DNA of 32,638 bases, taken from contig NZ_ASGZ01000001.1 in NCBI RefSeq assembly GCF_000495475.1, positions 1 through 32,638 on the forward strand, read 5' to 3'. Both the position numbers and the translations under genes were made by a program. This document shows, piece by piece, positions 1-7,279 of this stretch. The notes beneath the pieces are model-generated. The model saw nothing but the letters and a program-made list of their open reading frames with translations, did no database searches and had not been told where the DNA came from. This stretch comes from Candidatus Halobonum tyrrellensis G22 (GTDB taxonomy: Archaea > Halobacteriota > Halobacteria > Halobacteriales > Haloferacaceae). Positions within the stretch are counted from its first letter, which is position 1. The number at the start of each line of letters is the position of its first letter.

Positions 1-75
1 GGCGCCGGCGTCGCCGCGGGCCAGCCCCGCGAACCACCCCGCGTCGGCGGGCGGCGTTTCGGGTGTCTCGGTCAC
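1..75 (-). CDS. Partial CDS, N-terminus of unknown protein
   Basis: A leftward reading frame starts at a GTG (73-75) and runs off the left edge after 25 codons, beginning (M/V)TETPETPPADAGWFAGLARG. The frame has haloarchaeal G/C-rich third positions and an acidic, proline-rich start. An AT-rich stretch at 100-106 (TATATCG region) lies about 25-31 bases upstream of the GTG, where an archaeal TATA box would sit for a leaderless transcript. Too little is present to name a family. Confidence 0.5.
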   Translation of the reverse strand, partial: MTETPETPPADAGWFAGLARGDAGA

Positions 76-210
76 GTCCGACCGCTACTCGCGGGGCGCG
101 TATATCGGTTCCCGATGCGCGACGGACGCGCGGGTGTGCTCGCACCCCCCGAGACGACCCCGCGTGTCGCCCCTTCAGGCCGTCGATTACCCCGGTCAGC
201 TACGGTACAC

Positions 211-216
211 TTATCA
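211..216 (+). promoter_or_regulatory. TATA-like box of the small membrane protein gene
   Basis: TTATCA lies 26-31 bases upstream of the ATG at 242. This spacing predicts a transcript starting at or next to the start codon (leaderless), and it supports that ATG over an upstream in-frame ATG at 134. Confidence 0.5.
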
Positions 217-241
217 GTCTCCCACTCGCGAGAGCACACAG

Positions 242-430
242 ATGGGTAGTATCTGGTCGCTCACGGCCCCGACCGTACCGGCGCAGATGGGGCTGAGCGA
301 ACTCTTCGTCTCTACCGGTTTCTGGCTCGCCATCGTCCTGCTGGTGGGAACCGTCGTGCTCGGGGTCACCTTCCTCCTGATGCGGGAGTGGCCGCAGTCG
401 TCCTCGTCGGCGCCGCCGAGCGAGAACTGA
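242..430 (+). CDS. Small single-helix membrane protein, unknown function
   Basis: The product is a 62-residue protein with one clear hydrophobic helix at about residues 24-47 (FWLAIVLLVGTVVLGVTFLL), a short N-terminal part, and a serine-rich polar tail of about 14 residues. I chose the ATG at 242 because a TATA-like TTATCA lies about 30 bases upstream; the longer version from 134 would add an arginine/proline-rich segment unlike a real N-terminus. It sits alone between a leftward gene and the aminotransferase. Miniproteins of this shape often accompany membrane complexes, but no family motif is visible, so no function is assigned. Confidence 0.6.
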   Translation: MGSIWSLTAPTVPAQMGLSELFVSTGFWLAIVLLVGTVVLGVTFLLMREWPQSSSSAPPSEN

Positions 431-509
431 CTCTCGGCTCCCGACCGCCCGAACCGGGTCGGTCGGCCGATACCGAACCGCATTTGCCCCGCCGGCTGAG
501 TGAGCCGAC

Positions 510-1688
510 ATGGACCGCCCCGAAGTCCCGGAACTCGCGCCGCCCGACCGCACGCTGATGGGTCCCGGCCCGAGCGACGTCCACCCGCGCGTCCTCCGCG
601 CGATGGCGACGCCGCTCGTCGGCCACCTCGACCCCGCGTTCGTCGAGATCATGGACGAGACGCAGGAGCTCCTCCGGTACGCGTTCCGGACGGACAACGA
701 GTGGACCATCCCCGTCTCCGGGACGGGGAGCGCGTCGATGGAGGCGGCCATCGGCAACGTGGTCGAACCCGGCGAGACGATGCTCGTCCCGACGAACGGC
801 TACTTCGGCGGCCGGATGGCCGAGATGGCCCGCCGCGCGGGCGGCGAGGTGGTCGAGGTGGACGCGCCGTGGGGCGAGCCGCTCAACCCCGCCGACGTGG
901 CCGACGCGTTCGACGAGTACCAGCCCGACGTGTTCGGGTTCGTCCACGCCGAAACCTCCACGGGCGTCCGCCAGCCCGACGTGCCCGAACTGACGGGGAT
1001 CGCACACGACCACGACGCGGTCGTGATAGCGGACTGCGTCACCTCGCTCGGCGGCGTCGAACTACGGGTCGACGAGTGGGATATCGACGTGGCGTACGCG
1101 GGTCCCCAGAAGTGCCTCTCGTGTCCGCCGGGCGCGTCGCCGCTCACGCTGTCGGACGACGCGATGGAGAAGGTGCTCTCGCGGGAGGCGCCGCCGCGGT
1201 CGTGGTACCTCGACCTCTCGCTGCTGGAGGGGTACTGGGGGGACGAGCGCGCGTACCACCACACCGCGCCGGTCACGAACGTGTACGCGCTCCGAGAGGC
1301 GCTCCGGCTGGTCGCCGAGGAGGGGATCGAACGGCGGTGGGAGCGGCACCGCGAGACGGCGGGCGCGCTCAAGGCGGGCGTCGAGGCGATGGGAGTCGGA
1401 CTCGAACCCGACGACGAGTACTGGCTGCCCAGCCTCAACGCGGTCAGCGTCCCCGACGGCGTCGACGACGCCGCGGTCATCGACGACCTGCTCGACGGCT
1501 ACGACCTGGAGATAGCCTCGGGGCTGGGGGACCTCGCAGGCGAGATACTCCGGGTCGGCTGTATGGGCCACTCCGCGCGGCCGGCGAACGTCTCGCTGCT
1601 GGTGAGCGCGCTGGGGACCGCGCTCCGCGACCGCGGCGCGGACGTCGACGTCGCCGCCGGGGCCGAGACGGTCGCCGAGCGGCTGTAG
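510..1688 (+). CDS. Class V PLP aminotransferase (alanine/serine-glyoxylate type)
   Basis: The 392-residue protein has the architecture of the small-subunit-type class V aminotransferases (alanine-glyoxylate / serine-pyruvate aminotransferase family), which move an amino group to glyoxylate or a related 2-oxo acid using pyridoxal phosphate. The N-terminal substrate loop reads LMGPGPSDVHPRVL (about 16-29), the cofactor phosphate-binding SGTGSASMEAA is at 70-80, the Asp that contacts the pyridine nitrogen is in VIADCVTSLGG (D175), and the Schiff-base lysine is K201 in AGPQKCLSCPPG. Length is normal for the family. The ATG at 510 puts this N-terminal motif at the usual distance. The gene appears monocistronic. 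Substrate cannot be settled from sequence: alanine, serine or another donor is possible. Confidence 0.9.
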   Translation: MDRPEVPELAPPDRTLMGPGPSDVHPRVLRAMATPLVGHLDPAFVEIMDETQELLRYAFRTDNEWTIPVSGTGSASMEAAIGNVVEPGETMLVPTNGYFGGRMAEMARRAGGEVVEVDAPWGEPLNPADVADAFDEYQPDVFGFVHAETSTGVRQPDVPELTGIAHDHDAVVIADCVTSLGGVELRVDEWDIDVAYAGPQKCLSCPPGASPLTLSDDAMEKVLSREAPPRSWYLDLSLLEGYWGDERAYHHTAPVTNVYALREALRLVAEEGIERRWERHRETAGALKAGVEAMGVGLEPDDEYWLPSLNAVSVPDGVDDAAVIDDLLDGYDLEIASGLGDLAGEILRVGCMGHSARPANVSLLVSALGTALRDRGADVDVAAGAETVAERL

Positions 1689-1805
1689 CCGGTAGTCGGC
1701 CGGGTTTGTGACGATCCGAGTGAATCTCCACGTCTATACACCGTCGGCCGAATGGGTCGACACCGGCCGGGGGACCGAACGGAGGACGGACCGGCAGTCG
1801 TATCC

Positions 1806-2126
1806 ATGTCACATTCCCGCTCCGCACCGACGACGGACGCACTGGTAGCGCTGCTCGCCGACCGACGCCGCCGAACGGTCGTTCGCCACCTCGCCGAGCG
1901 ACCCGCCGAGTCCAGCCTGGAGACGCTCGTCGAGACGCTCTCGCCCGCGAACGCCGACCCCGCTGACGAACGGGAACTCCGGACCGCCCTCCATCACAAC
2001 CACCTCCCGCGACTCGACGAGGCCGGCCTCGTCGAGTACGACGCCGCGACCCACGCCGTCCGCTACCGACCCGACGACCGCGCGGAGTCGCTCCTCCGGT
2101 TCCTCGCCGAGGCGTTCGACGACTGA
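1806..2126 (+). CDS. Small winged-helix-like protein (DUF7344 type)
   Basis: The product is 106 residues. It contains a winged-helix core: DALVALLADRRRRTVVRHLAE (about 11-31) as the first helices, then LHHNHLPRLDEAGLVEYDAATHAVRY (about 62-87), typical of the haloarchaeal DUF7344 group in which a leucine-rich recognition helix precedes a short wing. Such proteins are presumed DNA-binding regulators, but targets are unknown. The ATG at 1806 starts just before the conserved helix. A possible TATA box (TCTATAC, about 1733-1739) would leave a leader of about 45 bases. The gene ends three bases before the stop codon of the convergent TrmB gene. Confidence 0.75.
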   Translation: MSHSRSAPTTDALVALLADRRRRTVVRHLAERPAESSLETLVETLSPANADPADERELRTALHHNHLPRLDEAGLVEYDAATHAVRYRPDDRAESLLRFLAEAFDD

Positions 2127-2129
2127 CCG

Positions 2130-2930
2130 TCAGGAGTCGTCGACGGCCGCGGGGGGGACGGCCACGAGCGCCGTCACGACGCGGAGCAGGCCGCTCGTCT
2201 CCCCGCTCCCCCGGACGGCGTGTTCGGTCTCCATCGAGGGGTGGCCGTCGCTGAGCGCGGTGAGGTAGGTCACCTCGACGTCGAGCGACGGCGCGCTCAC
2301 CAGCCCCTCCTCGCCGTCGACTATCACCAGTCGGCCCAGCCGTACCTCCTCCCAGACGGACGGGGAGTCGACCACCACGGCGTCGGGAACCGCCGCCGCG
2401 GCGTCCGCCGCCGACGTCCCGACGAGGACGACCCGGACGCCGCGGTCGGCCGCGGCACGGAGTTCCGTCAGTTCGGCCTCCGTGGGGTCGATCTCGCCGG
2501 TCGCGTACAGTATCTCCCGCTCGGCCTCGGCGATCATCGAGCGGAGTTCGCCGGTGATGGTGTCGCTCCCGACGACCGTCTCGACGGAGCCGTCCCGGCC
2601 GCCCCGGTCGGACGCCTCTATCGGCGCGAGCACGTCCGAGAGGTCGTCGACCCGGGCGAGGAACTCCCGTTCGAGCGTCCGGCCCGCCACCGCCACCGAG
2701 ACGGGACGGAACCGCTTCGGGGTGGCGTCCCCGACGGTGACGAGCCCCTTCTCCCGGAGTTCGTCGGCCGCGTCGTACACCCGCGTCCGCGGGACCGCCG
2801 CGACTTCGCTCACCTCCTCGGCCGTTCCCGAGCCGAGTTCGACCAGCGCGACGAACGTCCGCGCGGCGTACGTGCTCAGCCCGAACTCCTTCAACTGGTC
2901 TATCGCCTCTTCTCGTCGGTTTCTAGTCAT
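2130..2930 (-). CDS. TrmB-family transcriptional regulator
   Basis: The 266-residue protein opens with a TrmB-type winged helix: LKEFGLSTYAARTFVALVELG (about 13-33) followed by AEEVSEVAAVPRTRVYDAADELREKGLV (about 37-64), the family's signature with the P-R-T-R-V-Y-D recognition helix. The C-terminal half (about 115-225) resembles the PLD-like effector domain of haloarchaeal TrmB proteins, with EREILYATGEIDP and LGRLVIVDGEEGLVSAP. TrmB proteins commonly sense sugars or other metabolites and switch transport and metabolic genes; the ligand here is unknown. It is transcribed away from a second TrmB gene, and the two share a 292-base intergenic region. The last residues are unusually hydrophobic. 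Confidence 0.85.
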   Translation of the reverse strand: MTRNRREEAIDQLKEFGLSTYAARTFVALVELGSGTAEEVSEVAAVPRTRVYDAADELREKGLVTVGDATPKRFRPVSVAVAGRTLEREFLARVDDLSDVLAPIEASDRGGRDGSVETVVGSDTITGELRSMIAEAEREILYATGEIDPTEAELTELRAAADRGVRVVLVGTSAADAAAAVPDAVVVDSPSVWEEVRLGRLVIVDGEEGLVSAPSLDVEVTYLTALSDGHPSMETEHAVRGSGETSGLLRVVTALVAVPPAAVDDS

Positions 2931-3166
2931 GATTGAGTCTCGACCAGCGCCTCACCGACCAGACAGGCGGAACATCGACACGCACACGCACCGACATCAG
3001 GTCGTCACGCCGTTGTACGGAGTCCGGTGGGGACCGCACGGGTATGTAATTTTTGTGATTAATCGAGTCACACCCCGGACGGAGTCGCCGGATCGGCGCG
3101 GAGTCGGGCGGCCACCCCCGAGAGCCGTTTCACTCGAAAGAGTACAAATCGTCGTCCGAGACTGGG

Positions 3167-3175
3167 GTTATATCC
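3167..3175 (+). promoter_or_regulatory. TATA-like box of the rightward TrmB gene
   Basis: GTTATATCC lies about 48-56 bases upstream of the ATG at 3223, predicting a short leader of about 25 bases. A second AT-rich block at about 3045-3062 is the likeliest promoter for the leftward TrmB gene. The region between them could hold operators shared by both regulators, but I see no clear palindrome. Confidence 0.45.
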
Positions 3176-3222
3176 ATCTCTGACGCGACTATCGAGGTGA
3201 AGACCCGCGGACCGAGACCACG

Positions 3223-4122
3223 ATGTCACCCGACACCAGACACGACGAGGCGTTAGAGTTGCTCCAGCAGTTGGGGCTCAAGGAGTACGAGGCCCGGTGT
3301 CTGGTCACGCTCGTCGGGGTGGCGGACGCGACGGCCAAGCAGGTGAGCGACGAGTCGGACGTCCCCCGGACGCGGGTGTACGACGCGATGCGGGTCCTTG
3401 AGTCGCGGGGGCTGGTCGAGGTCCAACACGCCAAGCCACAGCGGTTCCGCTCGGTTCCGGTCGGGGAGGCGGTGGAGACGCTCCGCCGGTGGTACGACGC
3501 GCGGCTCGACCCGCTCGAAACCGCGCTCAGACGGCTCCACGACACGGGCGCGCCCGAGACGGGCGAGACCCACGAGGTGTGGTCGCTGTTGAGCCGCGAC
3601 GGCATCGCCAGCCGGACAAGACAGATCACCGAGGAGGCCGAACGCGAGGTGGTCCTCGTCGTCGGCACCGAGTCGGTGCTCACCGACGAACTGCTCGGCG
3701 CGCTCGCGGACGCGAACGAGCGCGGCGTCAGCGTCGTCGTCGGCGCGCTCGACGAGGGGATCCGCGAACGCGTCGAGGCGGCCGCCCCCGACGCGGAGGT
3801 GTTCGTCTCGGAACTGGAGTGGCTCCGCGGCGTCGAGGGGGCGGCCGAGGAGGGCGTCTCCGTCGGACGGCTGCTCCTCGTCGACGGGTCGACCATCCTC
3901 GTCAGCTCGTTCGACCCCGAGAGTTCGACCGAGCGCGCGGTGTTCGGCCGGGGGTTCAGCAACGGGCTGGTGCTCATCACGAGGCGGCTGATGGAGACCG
4001 GTCTCAGTCGCGGCGGCCGGGCGGTGGGGTCGCCGGAGCGGACGGACGGGGCGGCTCACGACGGGGAGCACGCGGACTCCGAACCCGGGAGCTCCGACGA
4101 CCCCGAGAGCCGCGAGGAGTGA
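3223..4122 (+). CDS. TrmB-family transcriptional regulator
   Basis: The 299-residue protein has the same order as its divergent neighbour: a TrmB winged helix at about 8-65 (LLQQLGLKEYEARCLVTL, then VPRTRVYDAMRVLESRGLVEV), a coiled linker (about 75-105), and an effector domain with REVVLVVGTESVLTDELLGAL and VGRLLLVDGSTILVSSFDPES. An extra acidic, Gly/Ser-rich tail of about 40 residues follows the core, which explains its larger size. The ATG at 3223 is the only start that places the winged helix at the N-terminus. The two proteins are clearly paralogous and may regulate each other or one shared regulon; no target operator could be identified. Confidence 0.85.
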   Translation: MSPDTRHDEALELLQQLGLKEYEARCLVTLVGVADATAKQVSDESDVPRTRVYDAMRVLESRGLVEVQHAKPQRFRSVPVGEAVETLRRWYDARLDPLETALRRLHDTGAPETGETHEVWSLLSRDGIASRTRQITEEAEREVVLVVGTESVLTDELLGALADANERGVSVVVGALDEGIRERVEAAAPDAEVFVSELEWLRGVEGAAEEGVSVGRLLLVDGSTILVSSFDPESSTERAVFGRGFSNGLVLITRRLMETGLSRGGRAVGSPERTDGAAHDGEHADSEPGSSDDPESREE

Positions 4123-4158
4123 GCCGGCCGGGTCACCCGGGCGCCGACGGGCGACCGC

Positions 4159-4866
4159 TCACTCGGGCGTGCGGACCGCGACGACCACCTCGTTCCGCCG
4201 GAGGAACGGCAGCGTCCCGGGTCCCTCGTAGCCCAGGGTGAACGGGTCGCCGGTCGTCTCGACACCCGCCTCGCGGAGCGTCGCGAGCAGCCGCCGCCGG
4301 TACCGACGGACCCGCCGGTCGGTCGGCCACCACGAGAACCGGAGCGCGGCGAGCGTCCGCGCCGGCACCGCGACGAGTTCGACCGCGGGGTCGGTCGGCC
4401 GCGGCGCGGTGTGAACGTCGTACTCGACCGGGAGGTAGAACGCCATCCGGACGCCCGAGTCGGTCCCGTCGGGGTCGGCCGCCCCCGTCTCGACGGGAGC
4501 GGTCATCGGCACCGACGCGCCGGCCCCGCGGTCGTCCCCGTCGGGGTCGGCGGCTCCGGTCTCGACGGGGGCCGTCATCGGTATCTCCGTCCCGTCGGAC
4601 GCCGCTGGGGCGGTCGTCCCGACACGCTCGGCGTCGCGGTTCTCGCCGGAGAGGTAGCCGAACAGCCGGCGGAACGCCTCGCCGTCGGAGGCGGCGGTCG
4701 TCTCGACCAACACGCTCGGGGGGTACGCGCGGAGTTCGACCGGCCCGAACCGGTCGAGCACGTCGTACGGAACCCGCTCGGTCGTTCGGTCCCGGTAGGT
4801 GCGGTAGACGGACGCGCCGGCGAGCGCGAGCGTCCCACCGGCGAGGAGCGTTCGGGTTCGAATCAC
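4159..4866 (-). CDS. SOUL-family haem-binding protein with duplicated motif
   Basis: The 235-residue protein matches the SOUL/HBP haem-binding family: YDVLDRFGPVELRAYPPSVLVET (about 34-56), the IPMTAPVE motif, MAFYLPVEYDVHTAPRPTDPAVEL (about 139-162) and the C-terminal GYEGPGTLPFLRRNEV. A hydrophobic N-terminal segment (about 5-20) suggests a signal or membrane anchor. The PMTAPVETGAADPDG segment occurs twice, about 24 residues apart; the family normally has one such loop. GTG at 4864-4866 is chosen because a GCTTATCC box lies about 22-30 bases upstream. The physiological role of archaeal SOUL proteins is not established; haem or porphyrin binding is family-based inference. Confidence 0.85.
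   Translation of the reverse strand: MIRTRTLLAGGTLALAGASVYRTYRDRTTERVPYDVLDRFGPVELRAYPPSVLVETTAASDGEAFRRLFGYLSGENRDAERVGTTAPAASDGTEIPMTAPVETGAADPDGDDRGAGASVPMTAPVETGAADPDGTDSGVRMAFYLPVEYDVHTAPRPTDPAVELVAVPARTLAALRFSWWPTDRRVRRYRRRLLATLREAGVETTGDPFTLGYEGPGTLPFLRRNEVVVAVRTPE
4466..4584. repeat. Internal duplication within the SOUL gene
   Basis: Two segments of about 45 bases, at roughly 4468-4513 and 4540-4585, encode the same PMTAPVETGAADPDG stretch on the minus strand. They differ mainly at synonymous third positions, so the duplication is old enough to have drifted while the protein sequence was kept. Confidence 0.75.
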
Positions 4867-4927
4867 GACGCGGGTACGCGCCGTCGGGGGATAAGCGTCG
4901 TTACCAGGGGTCGAGTGCGACGCCGCC

Positions 4928-4991
4928 GTCGCCGGACCGTACCGTCGCCGGACCGTACCGTCGCCGGACCGTACCGTCGCCGGACCGTACC
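4928..4991. repeat. Four tandem 16-bp repeats
   Basis: Four exact copies of GTCGCCGGACCGTACC lie end to end (4928, 4944, 4960, 4976), followed by a degenerate part-copy (GTCGCTGTTACCGTACC). They sit in the 222-base gap between the divergent SOUL and universal stress genes, about 100 bases before the latter's start. A 16-base period does not fit a codon repeat, so this is probably not coding. Confidence 0.95.
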
Positions 4992-5088
4992 GTCGCTGTT
5001 ACCGTACCGTCGACGCCGGGCCGGCCGCGTTCCCCCGCGGTGGGAATCGGTCTCCGGCTTCTTCGTCACGCCCGCCGATAGTCGAGAC

Positions 5089-5559
5089 GTGTACAACGAC
5101 ATCCTGATCGCGACGAACGGCGGTGTCGCGTCCGCCCGCGCCGTCGAACACGCCGTCGACCTAGCGGCCGAACGGGACGCGACGCTGCACGCGCTGTTCG
5201 TCGTCGACGAGGACGCCTACTCGGCGTACAGCGGCGACGAGTACGTCGACGGCCACGAGGGACCGGAGTACGGACTGCGGGAACACGGCGAGCGGGCGCT
5301 CGCGGACGTCGAGCGGCGGTGTCTCGACGCGGGGCTGACGGTCGAGACTCACCTGGTCCGCGGCGTCCCCCACCAAACCGTCGTCGACGTCGCGGACGAA
5401 CTCGGGGTCGACCTGATGGTCGCGGGGAGCAAGCGCCGTCCGGACGCCTACCGCGCACTCCTCGGCAGCGTCACCGAGCGGGTCGTCCGACTGGCCGACC
5501 GGCCGGTGTTGGTGGTGAAGACCCCGGTCGACGAGGCGGGCGAGCGCGTCGTGCCGTGA
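5089..5559 (+). CDS. Universal stress protein (UspA family)
   Basis: The 156-residue protein has the Usp fold: first strand YNDILIATNGGVASARAVEHAVDLA (about 2-26), middle LVRGVPHQTVVDVADELGVDLMVAGSKRR, and the C-terminal LLGSVTERVVRLADRPVLVV. The nucleotide-binding consensus G-2X-G-9X-G(S/T) is partly altered: after the first glycine the chain reads GSKRR instead of GxxG, so ATP binding is uncertain. The GTG at 5089 gives the standard N-terminus. An upstream extension of the same frame would translate the 16-bp repeats and an Arg-rich segment and is not credible. The gene is divergent from SOUL. Usp proteins are usually induced by stress; the direct role here is unknown. Confidence 0.88.
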   Translation: MYNDILIATNGGVASARAVEHAVDLAAERDATLHALFVVDEDAYSAYSGDEYVDGHEGPEYGLREHGERALADVERRCLDAGLTVETHLVRGVPHQTVVDVADELGVDLMVAGSKRRPDAYRALLGSVTERVVRLADRPVLVVKTPVDEAGERVVP

Positions 5560-5693
5560 GTCACCTCCGCGGCCCGGTCGACGGTCGCGGCACCACTCGC
5601 GGAGCGTCCGTGCCGTGGTAGTGGCGGAGGACGCCGAGGAGCGTCGCCGACCCGAGCGAGCGAGTTTTCCCCGACCGGCGCCTCCCGCTCCGC

Positions 5694-6146
5694 ATGACCG
5701 TCCCCGACGCCGTCGAGGCGCGCATCGCCGGCGCGCCGCTGTCGGCACACCTCGCCACCGCCGTCGACGACCGCCCGCACGTCGCCCCCGTCTGGTACGT
5801 CTACGGCGAGGGGTCGCTGTGGCTGTTCACCGGCGGGCAGAAACTGCGGAACCTCCGGTCGAACCCGCGGGTCGCCGTCTCCGTCGAGCGGGCGGACCCC
5901 GACGGGGCCGTCCGCTGGAACGCGACGCTGTTGGGCACCGCGCGGGTGGTCGACGACGACGACCGCGTCGCCGCAGTCGAGGCGGAACTCGCGGAGACGT
6001 ACGACTACGACGCGGGCGAGGGAAGCGAGGAGAGCGACGGGACGGACGGGACCGCCGACACCGGTAGGGAGGGTACCGACGAGAACGACGGAACGGGCGC
6101 GCTCGTCGAAGTCGTCGTCGCGAGCGCCTCGGTGAGCGTCTACTGA
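5694..6146 (+). CDS. Pyridoxamine 5'-phosphate oxidase-like flavoprotein
   Basis: The 150-residue protein has the split-barrel FMN-binding fold of the PNPOx-like family: APLSAHLATAVDDRPHVAPVWYVY (about 14-37), LWLFTGGQKLRNLRSNPRVAVSVE (about 42-65) and GTARVVDDDD (about 82-91). Related proteins bind FMN, F420 or haem; the substrate cannot be predicted. Residues about 103-135 are an acidic Gly/Thr/Asp insert that reads like a low-complexity loop, after which a last strand (LVEVVVASASVSVY) completes the barrel. A GTTTTCC box at 5664-5670, 24-30 bases upstream, supports leaderless transcription from the ATG at 5694. Confidence 0.8.
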   Translation: MTVPDAVEARIAGAPLSAHLATAVDDRPHVAPVWYVYGEGSLWLFTGGQKLRNLRSNPRVAVSVERADPDGAVRWNATLLGTARVVDDDDRVAAVEAELAETYDYDAGEGSEESDGTDGTADTGREGTDENDGTGALVEVVVASASVSVY

Positions 6147-6195
6147 GCCCGACCGTGGCGGGCGGTCGGTGAAACGACAGTTTCAGTCTACTGAG

Positions 6196-6204
6196 CCTAT
6201 TAGG
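6196..6204 (+). promoter_or_regulatory. TATA-like box deciding the start at 6229
   Basis: CCTATTAGG lies 25-33 bases upstream of the ATG at 6229, the archaeal spacing for a leaderless start. The in-frame ATG at 6169 lies upstream of this box and is therefore unlikely to be used. Confidence 0.55.
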
Positions 6205-6228
6205 CGTTCGAGGCGCTACGTGTGGGGC

Positions 6229-6525
6229 ATGGGCGAGTCGACCACCATCCGGATGACCGACCGGCGCGAGACCCTCTTCGAGGCGCTCGAAGACGCGACG
6301 GGGGAGAACACCCGCTCGGGTGCGATCGACGTGGCCGCGGAGTACTACTGTTTCATGCGCGGCGAGAACCGTCGCCAGCCCGCGAGCGGCCGCGTCGAGC
6401 GGCTCGTCAGGCGCGCGCGTGAGGAGGGGAGCCTCACCGCCGAACAGATCGCGGACGTGCTCGACTGCGACGAACTCCCCGTCCGGTACGACGTCTCGAC
6501 CGGCTACGGCCGCGGCGAGGAGTGA
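6229..6525 (+). CDS. Small haloarchaeal protein, possible ribbon-helix-helix
   Basis: The 98-residue protein begins with TTIRMTDRRETLFEALEDATGENTRSGAIDVAAEYY (about 5-40): a beta strand plus two helices in the pattern of ribbon-helix-helix DNA-binding proteins. The second half (about 55-98) contains a helical segment followed by SLTAEQIADVLDCDELPVRY. RHH proteins dimerise through the strand and bind DNA as small repressors; that role here is inference from the pattern. The start is set by the upstream TATA-like box. The gene lies 82 bases after the PNPOx-like gene and probably has its own promoter. Confidence 0.7.
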   Translation: MGESTTIRMTDRRETLFEALEDATGENTRSGAIDVAAEYYCFMRGENRRQPASGRVERLVRRAREEGSLTAEQIADVLDCDELPVRYDVSTGYGRGEE

Positions 6526-6550
6526 CGGGACCGACGGGAGCCGAGAGCAA

Positions 6551-6560
6551 TACCCTTATT
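6551..6560 (+). promoter_or_regulatory. TATA-like box for the gene at 6584
   Basis: TACCCTTATT lies 24-33 bases upstream of the ATG at 6584, predicting a leaderless transcript and supporting that start over upstream in-frame codons that lie within the preceding gene. Confidence 0.5.
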
Positions 6561-6583
6561 CCGCCGGCGCGAACGACCCGACG

Positions 6584-6985
6584 ATGGAGTCACGCCGTCC
6601 CGCGCACGTGCTCGCGGAGGAGGTCGTCATCGAGGAGCGCTACCGGGACCGGCCGGTCGTCGTCTGCGGACCGCCCCGCGCGCCCGGCGCGACCGGGACG
6701 CCGCTCGAAGACATAGTCGACGACGACGACGGCGCGGGCGCCGAACTGGTGAGCACCTTCTTCCGCGGGTTCACGACCACCCGCCTCGACGGCGACGCGA
6801 GCGAGTGGCGGCTCCCCTCCCCCGGCGACGGTCTGGAGTGGGGCGTCCGCGACGGCTGGGTCGGGTTCAGCACCGACCAGTCGTGTTTCGGCGGTCCCGA
6901 CCGCGCCGACGACGTGAGCGCCCTCCTGGAGGGGGTCATCGACGCACTGCTGTTAGTCGAGCGGAGTCGGTTCGGCGCGGAGTAG
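6584..6985 (+). CDS. Conserved-looking haloarchaeal protein of unknown function
   Basis: I do not recognise this 133-residue protein. It is acidic (VDDDDGAGAEL), has no membrane segment or signal, and mixes strands and helices: VIEERYRDRPVVVCGPPRAP near the start, FFRGFTTTRLDGDASEWRLP in the middle, WGVRDGWVGFSTDQSCFGGPD, and a C-terminal helix SALLEGVIDALLLVERSRF. Coding quality is strong. The ATG at 6584 is supported by the TATA-like box. It lies 58 bases after the RHH-like gene on the same strand. Confidence 0.65.
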   Translation: MESRRPAHVLAEEVVIEERYRDRPVVVCGPPRAPGATGTPLEDIVDDDDGAGAELVSTFFRGFTTTRLDGDASEWRLPSPGDGLEWGVRDGWVGFSTDQSCFGGPDRADDVSALLEGVIDALLLVERSRFGAE

Positions 6986-6994
6986 CGGACCGGC

Positions 6995-7207
6995 CTACTC
7001 GGACGCGCCGCCCGCGTCCCGTGCGGCGACCGCCTCAGACGGCGCGTCGGCGGGGTCGTCGTCCGGCGTGAGATACCCCGCCGAGAACGCCGTGGCTCAG
7101 TATGTCTCGGTCCACTTCGACGCACCCCCGATACCCGCGCTCGCGGCCCAGTTCACCCGGTTCGCCCACCTCACGATGGTGTTGCGGGCGCTCGAACCCG
7201 TCGGCAT
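6995..7207 (-). pseudogene. Small gene interrupted by an in-frame TGA
   Basis: On the minus strand an ATG at 7205-7207 opens a frame beginning MPTGSSARNTIVRWANRVNW and stops at a TGA (7097-7099) after 36 residues. The same frame then continues with equally strong third-position G/C preference for 33 more residues (ATAFSAGYLTPDDDPADAPS and on) to a TAG at 6995-6997. The second part has no start codon and an acidic end typical of haloarchaeal proteins. The simplest reading is a roughly 70-residue protein with a TGG (Trp) to TGA change, giving TETYWATAFSAGYL in the intact version. Either a recent pseudogene, a sequencing error, or a genuine 36-residue protein is possible. No TATA-like box is obvious. 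It follows the leftward gene at 7280-7888 by 72 bases, so they may share a transcript. Confidence 0.5.
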
Positions 7208-7279
7208 CGCCGTCCTCGTCCACGTGCCCCGGCAAGCGGCCGCCCGCCCGGTTCCGCAGTCGTCCGCCGCTCGCCGGCG

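Noticed and set aside
4411-5559. 382-residue rightward frame containing the universal stress protein
   Set aside because: The first 226 residues translate antisense SOUL sequence and the 16-bp repeats into Arg/Gly-rich sequence; the GTG at 5089 gives a normal Usp.
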